Shown here piece after piece: positions 26,430-39,059 of a DNA stretch of 64,000 nucleotides. Under the pieces are notes generated by a model. It was not told where the DNA came from and ran no database searches. It saw only the letters and a program-made list of their open reading frames with translations. Position 1 is the first letter of the stretch. Every line of letters begins with the position of its first letter. The DNA is from Brooklawnia sp963780175 (lineage in GTDB: Bacteria > Actinomycetota > Actinomycetes > Propionibacteriales > Propionibacteriaceae): assembly GCA_963780175.1 (NCBI GenBank), contig CAWAAT010000007.1:124001-188000 (forward strand), read 5' to 3'. Both the position numbers and the translations under genes were made by a program.

Positions 26430-26448
26430 GCCACGCTGGTTGCGTGGC
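26430..26448 (-). other. hairpin in the tuf leader
   Basis: GCCACGC–AACCA–GCGTGGC, a perfect 7-bp stem, 21 bases upstream of the tuf start codon. It could affect translation or mRNA stability; function unknown. Confidence 0.45.
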
Positions 26449-26578
26449 ACACCTGTTCTTGACTGTGGGTTTTCCCGCAGTTTGGTTGTCCTGCAATGTG
26501 GTCAGGACCCGCGGGCAATACCCACGAACCTTACCAAGTTTCGCCCTAACTTCGCCGAGAGTCAAACCGTCGGCAACA

Positions 26579-26602
26579 CGGTGGGCCGGGCACGACCCAC
26601 CG
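26579..26602 (-). terminator. possible weak terminator after fusA
   Basis: CGGTGGG/CCCACCG 7-bp stem with a 10-base loop, just beyond the fusA stop, without a T-tract. Read-through into tuf is likely. Confidence 0.4.
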
Positions 26603-26613
26603 CGCATCCGGGG

Positions 26614-28713
26614 TCATTTCTCGCCGCGAGCCTTCGCGACGATCTCCTCGGAGATGTTGCGGGGTACCTCGCCATAGGAGTGGAACTCCATCGCGTAGGT
26701 GGCCTGACCTGACGTCTTCGAACGGAGGTCACCGACATAGCCGAACATCTCGGCCAACGGCACCAGCGCCCGCACAACGCGGTTGCCGTGCTGCTCGTCC
26801 ATGGACTGCACCTGACCACGACGCGAGTTCAGGTCACCGATCACCGTGCCCAGGTAGTCGTCGGGAGTGGTCACCTCGACGGCCATCAACGGTTCCAGAA
26901 GGGCCGGGTCAGCCTTGCGTGCGGCCTCCTTGAAGACCATCGAACCGGCGATCTTGAACGCCAGTTCAGAGGAGTCGACGTCGTGGTAGGCCCCGTCGGT
27001 CAAGGTGACCTTGATGTCCTCGACCGGGTAGCCAGCGAGCACGCCGAACTGCATGGCCTCCTTGATACCCGCATCAACCGCCGGAATGTACTCCTTGGGG
27101 ATACGTCCACCGGTCACGGCGTTGACGAACTCGTAGCCCTTGCCCGGCTCTTGCGGTTCCAGATTGATGATGACCTTGCCGTACTGGCCTGAGCCGCCCG
27201 ACTGCTTCTTGTGGGTGTAGTCGACGTTCTGAACCGCGCGACGCAGGGTCTCACGGTAGGCGACCTGGGGCTTGCCGATGTTGGCCTCGACGTGGAACTC
27301 CCGCTTCATGCGGTCGATGAGCACCTCGAGGTGCAACTCGCCCATGCCTGCGATGATCGTCTGACCGGTCTCGTCATCGGTGTGGACGCGGAAAGTCGGA
27401 TCCTCCTCGGCCAGACGCTGGATGGCGGTGCCGAGCTTCTCCTGGTCCGCCTTCGACTTGGGTTCGATCGCCTGCTCGATGACGGGGTTGGGGAAGTCCA
27501 TGGACTCCAGGACCACCGGATTGGCCGGGTCACACAGGGTGTCGCCCGTGCCGGTGGCCTTCAGGCCCATGACGGCGCAGATGTTGCCGGCCGGCATGAA
27601 GGGGACTTCCTGGCGCTTGTTGGCGTGCATCTGGTAGATCTTGCCGATCCGCTCCTTCTTGCCGGTGACGGAGTTCAGCACCTGCGTGCCGGCTTCCAGC
27701 ACTCCGGAGTAGACGCGGACGAACGTCAGCCTGCCCAGGTGCGGGTCGGCCGCGATCTTGAAGGCAAGCGCCGACAGCGGCTCGTTCTTTTCGGCGTGAC
27801 GCACGACGAGGACGGACTCATGCCCGGGCTTGAAACCCTCGATGGCGGGCACGTCAACAGGGGCCGGCAGATAGTCGACGATGGCGTCGAGCAAGGGCTG
27901 AACCCCCTTGTTCTTGAACGAGGTGCCGCACACCACTGCCGTGTAGGCGTTCGCCAGCACGCCACGGCGAATGGCGTCCTTGAGCTGTTCGACGGTGGGC
28001 TCGGTGCCCTCCAGGTACAGGTCCATCAAGACGTCATCGTGTTCCGAAACGATCTCGAGCATCTCGGCACGAGCGGCGGCGGCCGCGTCCACCATGTCGG
28101 CCGGGATCTCTTCGACCTCATAGTCGGCGCCCAGGGTGGTCTCGCCGCGGTAAGTCTTGGCAACCATCTCGACGAGGTCGACGACTCCCAGGAATTTTGC
28201 CTCGGCGCCGATCGGCAACTGCAGCTTGACCGGGGTGGTCTGGAGGCGCTCACGAATGGTCTTGATGCAGTGGTCGAATGACGCACCCGTGCGGTCGAGT
28301 TTGTTGATGTAACAGATGCGGGGGACGCCGTACTTGGTTGCTTGGCGCCACACGGTCATGGACTGAGGCTCCACGCCCGCCACGCCGTCGAACACCGCGA
28401 CGGCGCCGTCCAGCACGCGCAACGAACGCTCCACCTCGACCGTGAAGTCGACGTGGCCAGGGGTGTCGATGATGTTGATCTGGTAGCCCTTCCAGAAACA
28501 GGTCGTAGCCGCAGAGGTGATGGTGATACCGCGTTCCTGCTCCTGCTCCATCCAGTCCATCGTTGCGGCGCCGTCGTGCACTTCACCGATCTTGTGCGTG
28601 ATGCCGGTGTAATACAGGATGCGCTCGGTGGTGGTGGTCTTACCGGCATCGATGTGGGCCATGATGCCGATGTTGCGCACCTTGTGCAGGTCGGTTAGCA
28701 GCTCGAGGGCCAC
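26614..28713 (-). CDS. fusA: elongation factor G
   Basis: Translocase GTPase of protein synthesis (699 aa, normal length). The P-loop is AHIDAGKT (19–26), DTPGH and NKLD follow, and the domain IV region shows GGSGQYGKVIINLEP. The start is GTG (MALELLTDLHKVRNIG) with AGGGGA upstream. A terminator lies between rpsG and fusA, so fusA probably has its own promoter in 28714–28809, although I cannot point to a convincing one. Confidence 0.99.
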   Translation of the reverse strand: MALELLTDLHKVRNIGIMAHIDAGKTTTTERILYYTGITHKIGEVHDGAATMDWMEQEQERGITITSAATTCFWKGYQINIIDTPGHVDFTVEVERSLRVLDGAVAVFDGVAGVEPQSMTVWRQATKYGVPRICYINKLDRTGASFDHCIKTIRERLQTTPVKLQLPIGAEAKFLGVVDLVEMVAKTYRGETTLGADYEVEEIPADMVDAAAAARAEMLEIVSEHDDVLMDLYLEGTEPTVEQLKDAIRRGVLANAYTAVVCGTSFKNKGVQPLLDAIVDYLPAPVDVPAIEGFKPGHESVLVVRHAEKNEPLSALAFKIAADPHLGRLTFVRVYSGVLEAGTQVLNSVTGKKERIGKIYQMHANKRQEVPFMPAGNICAVMGLKATGTGDTLCDPANPVVLESMDFPNPVIEQAIEPKSKADQEKLGTAIQRLAEEDPTFRVHTDDETGQTIIAGMGELHLEVLIDRMKREFHVEANIGKPQVAYRETLRRAVQNVDYTHKKQSGGSGQYGKVIINLEPQEPGKGYEFVNAVTGGRIPKEYIPAVDAGIKEAMQFGVLAGYPVEDIKVTLTDGAYHDVDSSELAFKIAGSMVFKEAARKADPALLEPLMAVEVTTPDDYLGTVIGDLNSRRGQVQSMDEQHGNRVVRALVPLAEMFGYVGDLRSKTSGQATYAMEFHSYGEVPRNISEEIVAKARGEK

Positions 28714-28809
28714 GGGATCCCCTAATTCTTGTGGTTTATGTGACTTGTTCTGGTTGGGAGATGATCACTTGGTGTTCGACTGCGAGCAACCGGAGCCGGA
28801 CATGCGAAA

Positions 28810-28833
28810 GGTCGCCCTCTGACGAGGGCGACC
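28810..28833 (-). terminator. terminator between rpsG and fusA
   Basis: Perfect 10-bp stem (28810–28819 with 28824–28833), loop TGAC, then TTTCGC on the minus strand, 10 bases past the rpsG stop. Confidence 0.8.
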
Positions 28834-28843
28834 CCTCAGCTTG

Positions 28844-29314
28844 TCACCAGCGGTAGTGGGCGAAGGCGCGGTTCGCCTCGGCCATCTTGTGGGTGTCCTC
28901 GCGCTTCTTGACCGTGGCACCCAGACCGTTGGACGCGTCCAGGATCTCGTTCATCAGGCGCTCAGACATCGTCTTCTCACGACGAGCACGGGCGTACCCG
29001 ACCAACCAGCGCATCGCCAGGGTGTTGGACCGAGCGGGCTTCACTTCGACCGGCACCTGGTAGGTGGCGCCACCGACTCTACGGCTGCGCACCTCGACGG
29101 CCGGCCTCACGTTGTCGAGTGCCTTCTTCAAGGTCTGCACCGGATCAATGCCGGTCTTCTCACGTGCGCCCTCAAGTGCGGTGTACACGATGCTCTGGGC
29201 GACGGTCTTCTTGCCGTCCAGCAGGATCTTGCTGACCAACTGGGACACCAACGGGGAACCGTAGACCGGATCAATGATCACGGGGCGCTTGGGCGCCGGA
29301 CCCTTGCGAGGCAT
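28844..29314 (-). CDS. rpsG: 30S ribosomal protein S7
   Basis: S7 (156 aa) nucleates 30S head assembly and autoregulates the str operon in E. coli. It starts MPRKGPAPKRPVIIDPVYGS and has EVRSRRVGGATYQVPVEVKP and RRKEDTHKMAEANRAFAHYR-like conserved termini. Its ATG shares a base with the rpsL stop (TAATG), so it is coupled to rpsL. Confidence 0.98.
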   Translation of the reverse strand: MPRKGPAPKRPVIIDPVYGSPLVSQLVSKILLDGKKTVAQSIVYTALEGAREKTGIDPVQTLKKALDNVRPAVEVRSRRVGGATYQVPVEVKPARSNTLAMRWLVGYARARREKTMSERLMNEILDASNGLGATVKKREDTHKMAEANRAFAHYRW

Positions 29315-29685
29315 TACTTCTCCTTCTTCGCGCCGTAGCGGCTGCGAGCCTGCTTGCGGTTCTTGACACCCTGGGTGTCAAGAGCGCCGCGCACGATCTT
29401 GTAACGGACACCGGGCAGGTCCTTGACACGTCCTCCGCGGACGAGCACCATCGAGTGCTCCTGCAGGTTGTGACCAACGCCGGGGATGTAGGCGGTCACC
29501 TCCATGCCCGAACTGAGGCGCACACGAGCGACTTTGCGCAGCGCCGAGTTCGGCTTCTTGGGGGTCGTGGTGTACACGCGAGTGCACACTCCCCGGCGCT
29601 GGGGCGAACCCTTGAGCGCGGGTGTCTTGTTCTTGTTGACCTTGTCAGTGCGGCCCTTGCGGACCAACTGCTGGATTGTGGGCAC
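29314..29685 (-). CDS. rpsL: 30S ribosomal protein S12
   Basis: S12 (123 aa) controls decoding accuracy. Lys43 (TTTPKKPNSALRK) and Lys88 (GGRVKDLPGVRYK) are both the streptomycin-sensitive residues. The start is GTG (MPTIQQLVRKGR). It heads rpsL–rpsG, with a promoter about 240–265 bases upstream and therefore a long leader. Confidence 0.98.
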   Translation of the reverse strand: MPTIQQLVRKGRTDKVNKNKTPALKGSPQRRGVCTRVYTTTPKKPNSALRKVARVRLSSGMEVTAYIPGVGHNLQEHSMVLVRGGRVKDLPGVRYKIVRGALDTQGVKNRKQARSRYGAKKEK

Positions 29686-29923
29686 CTGCTGGTATCTCTT
29701 TCCGGTTGTGTGGCGAGCACCCGAACTTCAGACACACGCCTCGTTGTCTCTACTTCCCTGGCTGCGACTCCGCCGCTCCGCCACTGAACCACCGTTATCC
29801 CGTGGACGGGTGGGGGTCGCCGTGCGAACTCCGCACTTGGCCCGGGCTCCTCGCAACGATTAGGTGCCCAGTTCAACCGCCAGGGTACGCACATGGTGCC
29901 GGACATGCCGGACACGACTCGCC

Positions 29924-29952
29924 AGTCTACCTACACTCCAACCAAGGGTCAA
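29924..29952 (-). promoter_or_regulatory. promoter of rpsL–rpsG
   Basis: Minus-strand TTGACC (29947–29952), a 17-bp spacer and TAGACT (29924–29929). It predicts an RNA starting near 29917 with a leader of about 230 bases. The rest of 29686–30049 holds only the rpoC terminator and no gene. Confidence 0.7.
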
Positions 29953-29993
29953 AATGAATGTCGAAGACCGGCTTGCCCATCAAACCACCTGAA

Positions 29994-30026
29994 GTTGGTC
30001 ACCTGCCACCACGGCAGATGACCAAC
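29994..30026 (-). terminator. terminator of rpoB–rpoC
   Basis: 14-bp stem with one mismatch (29994–30007 with 30013–30026), 5-base loop, 24 bases past the rpoC stop. Confidence 0.8.
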
Positions 30027-30049
30027 TCTCGGTGGGGAACTCCGGATGC

Positions 30050-33000
30050 TCAACGCAGATCGCGGTAGTCCATGTCGTCGAGCGGAACAGCCGCACCCGA
30101 CCCGGAACCGAAGTCGTAGTCGAATGCGTCATAGCTCAGCGAGTAGGCATGGGCCCGGGCGTCCGCGGTCGGCTGGACCCGAATGTTGCGGTACCGCTCC
30201 AGACCGGTGCCGGCCGGGATCAGCTTACCCAGAATCACGTTCTCCTTGAGGCCCAGCAGGTGGTCGGACTTGCCGTTGATGGCCGCGTCGGTGAGCACCT
30301 TGGTGGTCTCCTGGAACGACGCCGCTGACAGCCACGAGTCAGTCGCCAGGCTGGCCTTGGTGATGCCCATGAGTACCGGTCGGCCCTCGGCCGGACGACC
30401 GCCCTCGGTCAACGCGGTTCGGTTGGCCTGCTCATAGCTCTTCCGGTCGATCAACTCACCCGGCATCATCTCGGTGTCGCCTGAGTCGATCACCGTCACG
30501 CGCCGCAGCATCTGACGGATGATGATCTCGATGTGTTTGTCGTGGATCGGGGCGCCCTGGGTGGCGTACACCCGCTGCACCTCGGCCACCAGATGCTCCT
30601 GCACCTTGCGCACACCCTGGACGCGCAGCACGTCCTGCGGATCGATGGTGCCGGCAGTCAACTGATCGCCGACGCTGACCCGGTCGCCGTCGGCGATGGA
30701 GTGGCGAACACGATCGACGTCCTCGAACTCCAGACGCGCCCGGCGCGGCACCAGGTACTCGACATCGGGCTGGCCGTCATCGCGCACGATGACCAACTTG
30801 CGTCCGCGGTCGGTGTCCTCGATCTTGATCCGGCCATCGGCCTCTGCAATCGGCGCCTTGCCCTTCGGGGTTCGGGCCTCGAAGAGTTCGACGACGCGGG
30901 GCAGGCCCAGCGTGATGTCGTCGCCGGCCACACCACCGGTGTGGAAGGTTCGCATCGTCAGCTGCGTGCCGGGTTCACCGATCGACTGGGCGGCCTGGAT
31001 GCCCACGGCCTCACCCACGTCCACCAGTTTGCCGTCGGCCAACGAGCGGCCGTAACACATCGAGCAGGCACCGGTGGAGGCCTCACAGGAGAGCACCGAA
31101 CGCACCTTGATGCTCACGATGCCCGCAGCGAGCAGCACCGGGATGTGCTCGTCGGCCAAGTCGGTGCCAGCAGGCACGATGACCTCACCGTCGTCGCTGA
31201 CCGCGTCCACAGCCAGGTTGCGGCCCATCACGCTGGTCTCCAGCGCGCCCACCGGGCGCAGCGCACCCGACTCGTCACGGACGGCGATGGTCTTGGTCAT
31301 GCCACGCTCGGTGCCACAGTCCTCCTCGCGGATGATCACGTCCTGGGAGACGTCGACCAGACGACGGGTCAGGTAACCGGAGTCAGCGGTCCGCAGTGCG
31401 GTGTCGGCCTGTCCCTTGCGGCCACCGTGGGTGGAGATGAAGTACTCCAACACCGTCAGGCCCTCGCGGAAGTTCGACTTGATCGGGCGCGCGATGATCT
31501 CACCCTTGGGATTGGCCACCAGGCCTCGCATGGCCGCGATCTGGCGCATCTGAGTCATGTTGCCGCGGGCACCTGAGTTGACCATCATGTAGATGGGGTT
31601 GGTGACGGAGAAGTTGTTCTCCATCGCCTTGGTCAACTCGCTGGTGGCGTCCGTCCAGATCTTGATGAGTTCCTGGCGTCGCTCGTCCTCGGTCACTGCA
31701 CCACGCTCGTACAGCTTGTCAATCTTCGCGGCCAGGATGTCGTAGCCGGCCATGATCTGTGGCTTGTTGGGCGGGGTCTGGACGTCGCCGATCGAGACCG
31801 TGACACCCGAACGGGTACCCCACTTGAAGCCCATGTCCTTCAGTCCATCGAGGACCTCGGTGACCACTGTCTTGGGGTAGGTCTCGGCCAGGTGGTTGAC
31901 GATGGCGCTCAGGGCCTTCTTGCCGACGCGCTTCTCGAAGAACGGGTAGTCCTCGGGCAGCGCGCTGTTGAAGGTGATCTTGCCGAGAGTGGTCTCCAGC
32001 AGGATCGAGCCGTCGGGACGCACCTGGTTGGCGAGCCGTTCCGGAGGCACGATGTCGTGCAGGCGAACCTTGATCTTGGAACGCATGTCGATCTCGCCCA
32101 GGTCGTAGGCCATCAGGGCCTCCGACGTGGAGCTGAACACCCGTCCCTCACCCGGCAGACCGTCGAGTTCCATCGTCAGGTAGTACATCCCGATGATCAT
32201 CTCGTGGCTCGGCAACGACACCGGGCGGCCGTCTGCCGGCTTGAGGATGTTGTTGCTCGACAGCATCAGGATCCGGGCCTCGGCCTGGGCCTCCGCGCTG
32301 AGCGGCAGGTGGACTGCCATCTGGTCACCGTCGAAGTCGGCGTTGAACGCTGCGCACACCAACGGGTGCAGCTGGATGGCCTTGCCCTCGATGAGCTGGG
32401 GTTCGAAGGCCTGGATGCCGAGGCGGTGCAGCGTCGGCGCACGGTTGAGCAGCACTGGATGCTCCCTGATGACCTCTTCGAGAACGTCCCATACCTGCGG
32501 ACGCTGACGCTCCACCATGCGCTTGGCGCTCTTGATGTTCTGGGCAAAATTCTGCTCGGCCAACCGCTTCATCACGAACGGCTTGAACAACTCGAGGGCC
32601 ATCTGCTTGGGCAGGCCGCACTGGTGCAACTTGAGCTGCGGACCGACCACGATGACCGAACGACCCGAGTAGTCCACGCGCTTGCCAAGCAGGTTCTGGC
32701 GGAAACGTCCCTGTTTGCCCTTGAGCATGTCGGAGATGGACTTCAGTGGGCGGTTGCCCGGTCCGGTCACCGGACGTCCACGACGACCGTTGTCGAACAA
32801 CGAATCGACGGCCTCCTGCAGCATGCGCTTCTCGTTGTTGACGATGATCTCGGGTGCACCAAGATCGAGGAGGCGCTTGAGCCGGTTGTTGCGGTTGATC
32901 ACGCGACGGTACAGGTCGTTCAGGTCGCTGGTGGCGAATCGGCCACCGTCAAGCTGGACCATCGGACGCAAGTCTGGCGGAATGACCGGGACGCAGTCCA

Positions 33001-33940
33001 GAACCATGCCCAGGGGCGAGTTCCCCGTGTCAAGGAAAGCCCGGACGACCTTGAGCCGCTTGAGCGCACGGGTCTTGCGCTGGCCCTTGCCCGTCTTGAT
33101 GATCTCGCGCAGCGACTCGGACTCGGCGCGCAGGTCGAACGACTCGAGGCGCTTCTTGATGGCTTCGGCGCCCATGTAGCCCTGGAAGTACTTGCCGAAC
33201 CGGTTCTTCATCTCCCGGTAGAGCACCTCGTCGCCCTCGAAGTCCTGCACCTTGAGCGACTTGAACCTCGCCCACACCGCGTCAAGTCGGTCAAGTTCGC
33301 GCTGCGCACGGTCGCGCAGGTGCTTCATCTCGCGCTCGGCCGAGTCCCGGACCTTTTTGCGCATGTCACGCTCGGCGCCTTCGGCCTCCAGGGTCGCCAG
33401 ATCCTCTTCGAGCTTGACCGTTCGGGCTTCGATGTCGGAGTCCCGACGCTTCTCGATGTGGGTGCGCTCAACACCGACCTTGGCCTCCAGGCTCGACAGG
33501 TCACGGTGCCGGGCCTCGTCGTCGACCATGGTGATCATGTAGGCCGCGAAGTAGATGACCTTCTCCAGGTCCTTGGGCGCAATGTCAAGCAGGTAACCGA
33601 GTCGGCTCGGCACGCCCTTGAAGTACCAGATGTGGGTGACCGGTGCGGCCAGCTCGATGTGGCCCATCCGCTCACGCCGCACGTTGCTGCGGGTGACCTC
33701 GACGCCACAACGCTCGCAGACGATGCCCTTGAAGCGCACCCGCTTGTACTTGCCGCAGTAGCACTCCCAGTCGCGAGTGGGGCCGAAGATCTTCTCGCAG
33801 AACAAGCCGTCACGCTCAGGCTTCAGGGTGCGGTAGTTGATGGTCTCCGGCTTCTTCACCTCGCCGAATGACCACTCGCGAATCTGGTCGACAGTCGCCA
33901 GGCCGATGCGCAGCTGATCGTAGGTATTGACGTCCAGCAC
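30050..33940 (-). CDS. rpoC: DNA-directed RNA polymerase subunit beta'
   Basis: Catalytic subunit of RNA polymerase (1296 aa, usual actinobacterial length). The N-terminal zinc ribbon uses Cys60, Cys62, Cys75 and Cys78. The active-site NADFDGD has Asp535, Asp537 and Asp539 that hold the catalytic magnesium. A second zinc site (SCEASTGACSMCYG) lies near the trigger loop. The GTG at 33940 (MLDVNTYDQLRIGL) was chosen by family alignment and GGGAGAG upstream; about 67 upstream codons are not part of the protein. It is 53 bases after rpoB and cotranscribed with it. Confidence 0.99.
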   Translation of the reverse strand: MLDVNTYDQLRIGLATVDQIREWSFGEVKKPETINYRTLKPERDGLFCEKIFGPTRDWECYCGKYKRVRFKGIVCERCGVEVTRSNVRRERMGHIELAAPVTHIWYFKGVPSRLGYLLDIAPKDLEKVIYFAAYMITMVDDEARHRDLSSLEAKVGVERTHIEKRRDSDIEARTVKLEEDLATLEAEGAERDMRKKVRDSAEREMKHLRDRAQRELDRLDAVWARFKSLKVQDFEGDEVLYREMKNRFGKYFQGYMGAEAIKKRLESFDLRAESESLREIIKTGKGQRKTRALKRLKVVRAFLDTGNSPLGMVLDCVPVIPPDLRPMVQLDGGRFATSDLNDLYRRVINRNNRLKRLLDLGAPEIIVNNEKRMLQEAVDSLFDNGRRGRPVTGPGNRPLKSISDMLKGKQGRFRQNLLGKRVDYSGRSVIVVGPQLKLHQCGLPKQMALELFKPFVMKRLAEQNFAQNIKSAKRMVERQRPQVWDVLEEVIREHPVLLNRAPTLHRLGIQAFEPQLIEGKAIQLHPLVCAAFNADFDGDQMAVHLPLSAEAQAEARILMLSSNNILKPADGRPVSLPSHEMIIGMYYLTMELDGLPGEGRVFSSTSEALMAYDLGEIDMRSKIKVRLHDIVPPERLANQVRPDGSILLETTLGKITFNSALPEDYPFFEKRVGKKALSAIVNHLAETYPKTVVTEVLDGLKDMGFKWGTRSGVTVSIGDVQTPPNKPQIMAGYDILAAKIDKLYERGAVTEDERRQELIKIWTDATSELTKAMENNFSVTNPIYMMVNSGARGNMTQMRQIAAMRGLVANPKGEIIARPIKSNFREGLTVLEYFISTHGGRKGQADTALRTADSGYLTRRLVDVSQDVIIREEDCGTERGMTKTIAVRDESGALRPVGALETSVMGRNLAVDAVSDDGEVIVPAGTDLADEHIPVLLAAGIVSIKVRSVLSCEASTGACSMCYGRSLADGKLVDVGEAVGIQAAQSIGEPGTQLTMRTFHTGGVAGDDITLGLPRVVELFEARTPKGKAPIAEADGRIKIEDTDRGRKLVIVRDDGQPDVEYLVPRRARLEFEDVDRVRHSIADGDRVSVGDQLTAGTIDPQDVLRVQGVRKVQEHLVAEVQRVYATQGAPIHDKHIEIIIRQMLRRVTVIDSGDTEMMPGELIDRKSYEQANRTALTEGGRPAEGRPVLMGITKASLATDSWLSAASFQETTKVLTDAAINGKSDHLLGLKENVILGKLIPAGTGLERYRNIRVQPTADARAHAYSLSYDAFDYDFGSGSGAAVPLDDMDYRDLR

Positions 33941-33993
33941 GTTGTCTCTCCCGTTATTGGGTTGTTGGTCTTTGCGTGTAGGGGTCTGAGGGA

Positions 33994-37527
<3,534 letters not shown>

Positions 37528-37534
37528 GCTGAAC

Positions 37535-37555
37535 GACCCATGTCAAGCATGGGTC
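37535..37555 (-). promoter_or_regulatory. hairpin just upstream of the rpoB start codon
   Basis: GACCCATG–CTTGA–CATGGGTC, a perfect 8-bp stem, 7 bases before the ATG, with no AGGAGG between. It may influence rpoB translation initiation. It also contains two out-of-frame ATGs and a GTCAAG motif. Confidence 0.5.
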
Positions 37556-37579
37556 ACCAAACGCAATGGGGCAAACATT

Positions 37580-37609
37580 GACTATAGGGCAAGCTTCGCC
37601 CTCTGGGCA
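37580..37609 (-). promoter_or_regulatory. promoter of rpoB–rpoC
   Basis: Minus-strand TTGCCC (37604–37609), 18-bp spacer, TATAGT (37580–37585). Predicted leader about 45 bases, containing the hairpin. The gap 37610–37762 behind it holds no gene. Confidence 0.65.
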
Positions 37610-37762
37610 AATGCAACGGCCAACACTGACCCGCGACGGCTTCGGCAGGAGAGCCTTGCCCCTCAAGAGAACCCGGGCGTCGAGCCGGACTTCTATATCC
37701 CGTCTGTTCGGCACCGCGGCTAGGACCATTGCAGCAGTCCGGGCGCCCGAGGTCAAGCGCGG

Positions 37763-39007
37763 TCACGGCTGCGGCGAGTCGGCTCCTGATGAGCCGGAAA
37801 CCTCACAGTCCGCGTATCGATGCCACATCTCCAGTGCACGCTGCGGAGCTTGCGCACGTTCGAAGCAGACGGCCGCCGCCCGGAGTTGAACACGTGCCCC
37901 GGGCGCGTCCCCCACGCCCGCCAGGGCCTCGGCCAAGGCCTCACGAATCTCCGCCTCCAACCGGACATCTCCCAACGTCGCAGACTCCTCGCACAAGTGC
38001 CTCAGCAGGGAGACGCCCTGATCGTGCTCCCCTAGCCGGCCATGCAGCTTGGCCTGCTCGAGACGCAGGTCGGCGACGTCACCGGCGTTACCCAGCAACC
38101 TGATGATCGGCGCTGACGCCTCCAAATGGCCTCGGGCGTCCGCCGGGTCGCCCTGAGTGAGCAGCAGGAAATGTGCGGTCGACAGGTGCAGCCGTGCCCA
38201 GACCCTGGGGTCGATCCGCGGATCGCAGCGTTCGGCCGCCCGTGAGTGCCACGACAGTCCTGTCACCTGGTCTCCGCGCGAGAATGCCGTGTTGCCCAGC
38301 GCCCAGGCCGCCTTCACGAAATCAGGGCCGTCCAACTGATCGATGAGCTTACCCAGTCGTGTCTCCACCTGGTCCACATCCTCCCAGCGACCGGCAGACA
38401 CGAGGGCACCCAACTGGGCGATCAAGGCGGCGGACAGCAGAGCGCGGGATCCCTGCTGCCCATCTGCCACCGCTGACGCGGCCTGCTGCGCCGCGTCAGC
38501 GAGACGTCCACTGGCCCGGAAGGCCCGCGAGGCCAGCGTCCTGGCCTCCGCGCGAAGGTCATCGGCCCCGGCAACCACGGGGCGTTCGGCGAGGAGCACG
38601 GCCAGCGCGGCCGCGTCGTCGTATCGGCCTGATGACATCAGCGCCGATGCCAGCAGAAAGTCCGCCTCCCAGCGCCTGGAGTCCTCCTCGAGCGTTGAGG
38701 CCAGACGGGACGCCTGCTGGGCGGTGCGCACCGCTTCATCCCATCGGTGGGACTCGAGCAGCCGCCGCGCAGCAGAGAGCAGCGTCGCGACGTCGACGTC
38801 TGCGGCCCCGAAGCCCGGCGGCCGGAGTTCGGAGACGGGCATCCCCAGCCGGCTTGCGATGAACCCGAGGACATCAGCGCCGGGCTGCCTGCGGCCGCTC
38901 TCGATGTGCGAGATGTAGCTGCCGCTGTAGCGACCCTCACCCAGCGCCGTTTGTGACAGACCGCGCGACATGCGGAGTTCGCGGATTCGCTCACCCAGCT
39001 CTTGCAT
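37763..39007 (-). CDS. XRE-family helix-turn-helix regulator with C-terminal TPR array
   Basis: A 414-residue cytosolic regulator. The XRE HTH covers about 6–60 (ERIRELRMSRGLSQTALGEG, then YISHIESGRRQPGADVLGFI). The remainder (about 75–400) is helical Ala/Leu-rich sequence that reads as tetratricopeptide repeats (DEAVRTAQQASRLA, WALGNTAFSRGDQVTGLSWH, LEQAKLHGRLGEHDQGVSLL). HTH–TPR proteins include the RRNPP peptide receptors of Firmicutes and several actinobacterial regulators. GAGGGA precedes the ATG. It is divergent from a 63-residue exported peptide, with repeated GTCAAG sites between. Placement between rplL and rpoB, and the divergent peptide, suggest a peptide-responsive switch; this is inference. 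Confidence 0.9.
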   Translation of the reverse strand: MQELGERIRELRMSRGLSQTALGEGRYSGSYISHIESGRRQPGADVLGFIASRLGMPVSELRPPGFGAADVDVATLLSAARRLLESHRWDEAVRTAQQASRLASTLEEDSRRWEADFLLASALMSSGRYDDAAALAVLLAERPVVAGADDLRAEARTLASRAFRASGRLADAAQQAASAVADGQQGSRALLSAALIAQLGALVSAGRWEDVDQVETRLGKLIDQLDGPDFVKAAWALGNTAFSRGDQVTGLSWHSRAAERCDPRIDPRVWARLHLSTAHFLLLTQGDPADARGHLEASAPIIRLLGNAGDVADLRLEQAKLHGRLGEHDQGVSLLRHLCEESATLGDVRLEAEIREALAEALAGVGDAPGARVQLRAAAVCFERAQAPQRALEMWHRYADCEVSGSSGADSPQP

Positions 39008-39025
39008 TGATCAATCATCCCTCAA

Positions 39026-39054
39026 GGTGGGTCAGGCGACGCCTGACTGCCACC
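39026..39054. promoter_or_regulatory. palindrome upstream of the XRE–TPR gene
   Basis: GTCAGGC–GAC–GCCTGAC (39031–39047), a perfect 7-bp inverted repeat with a 3-bp centre, extended imperfectly by GGTGG/CCACC. It lies 24–40 bases upstream of the regulator's start, a plausible autoregulatory site or leader hairpin. Confidence 0.5.
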
Positions 39055-39059
39055 ATCCT

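Noticed and set aside
29400..29600. Possible streptomycin-resistance changes in rpsL
   Set aside because: Lys43 and Lys88 are wild type.
31892..33871. 659-codon plus-strand open frame opposite rpoC
   Set aside because: Antisense shadow of rpoC with His/Val/Gly/Asp-rich composition typical of such shadows.
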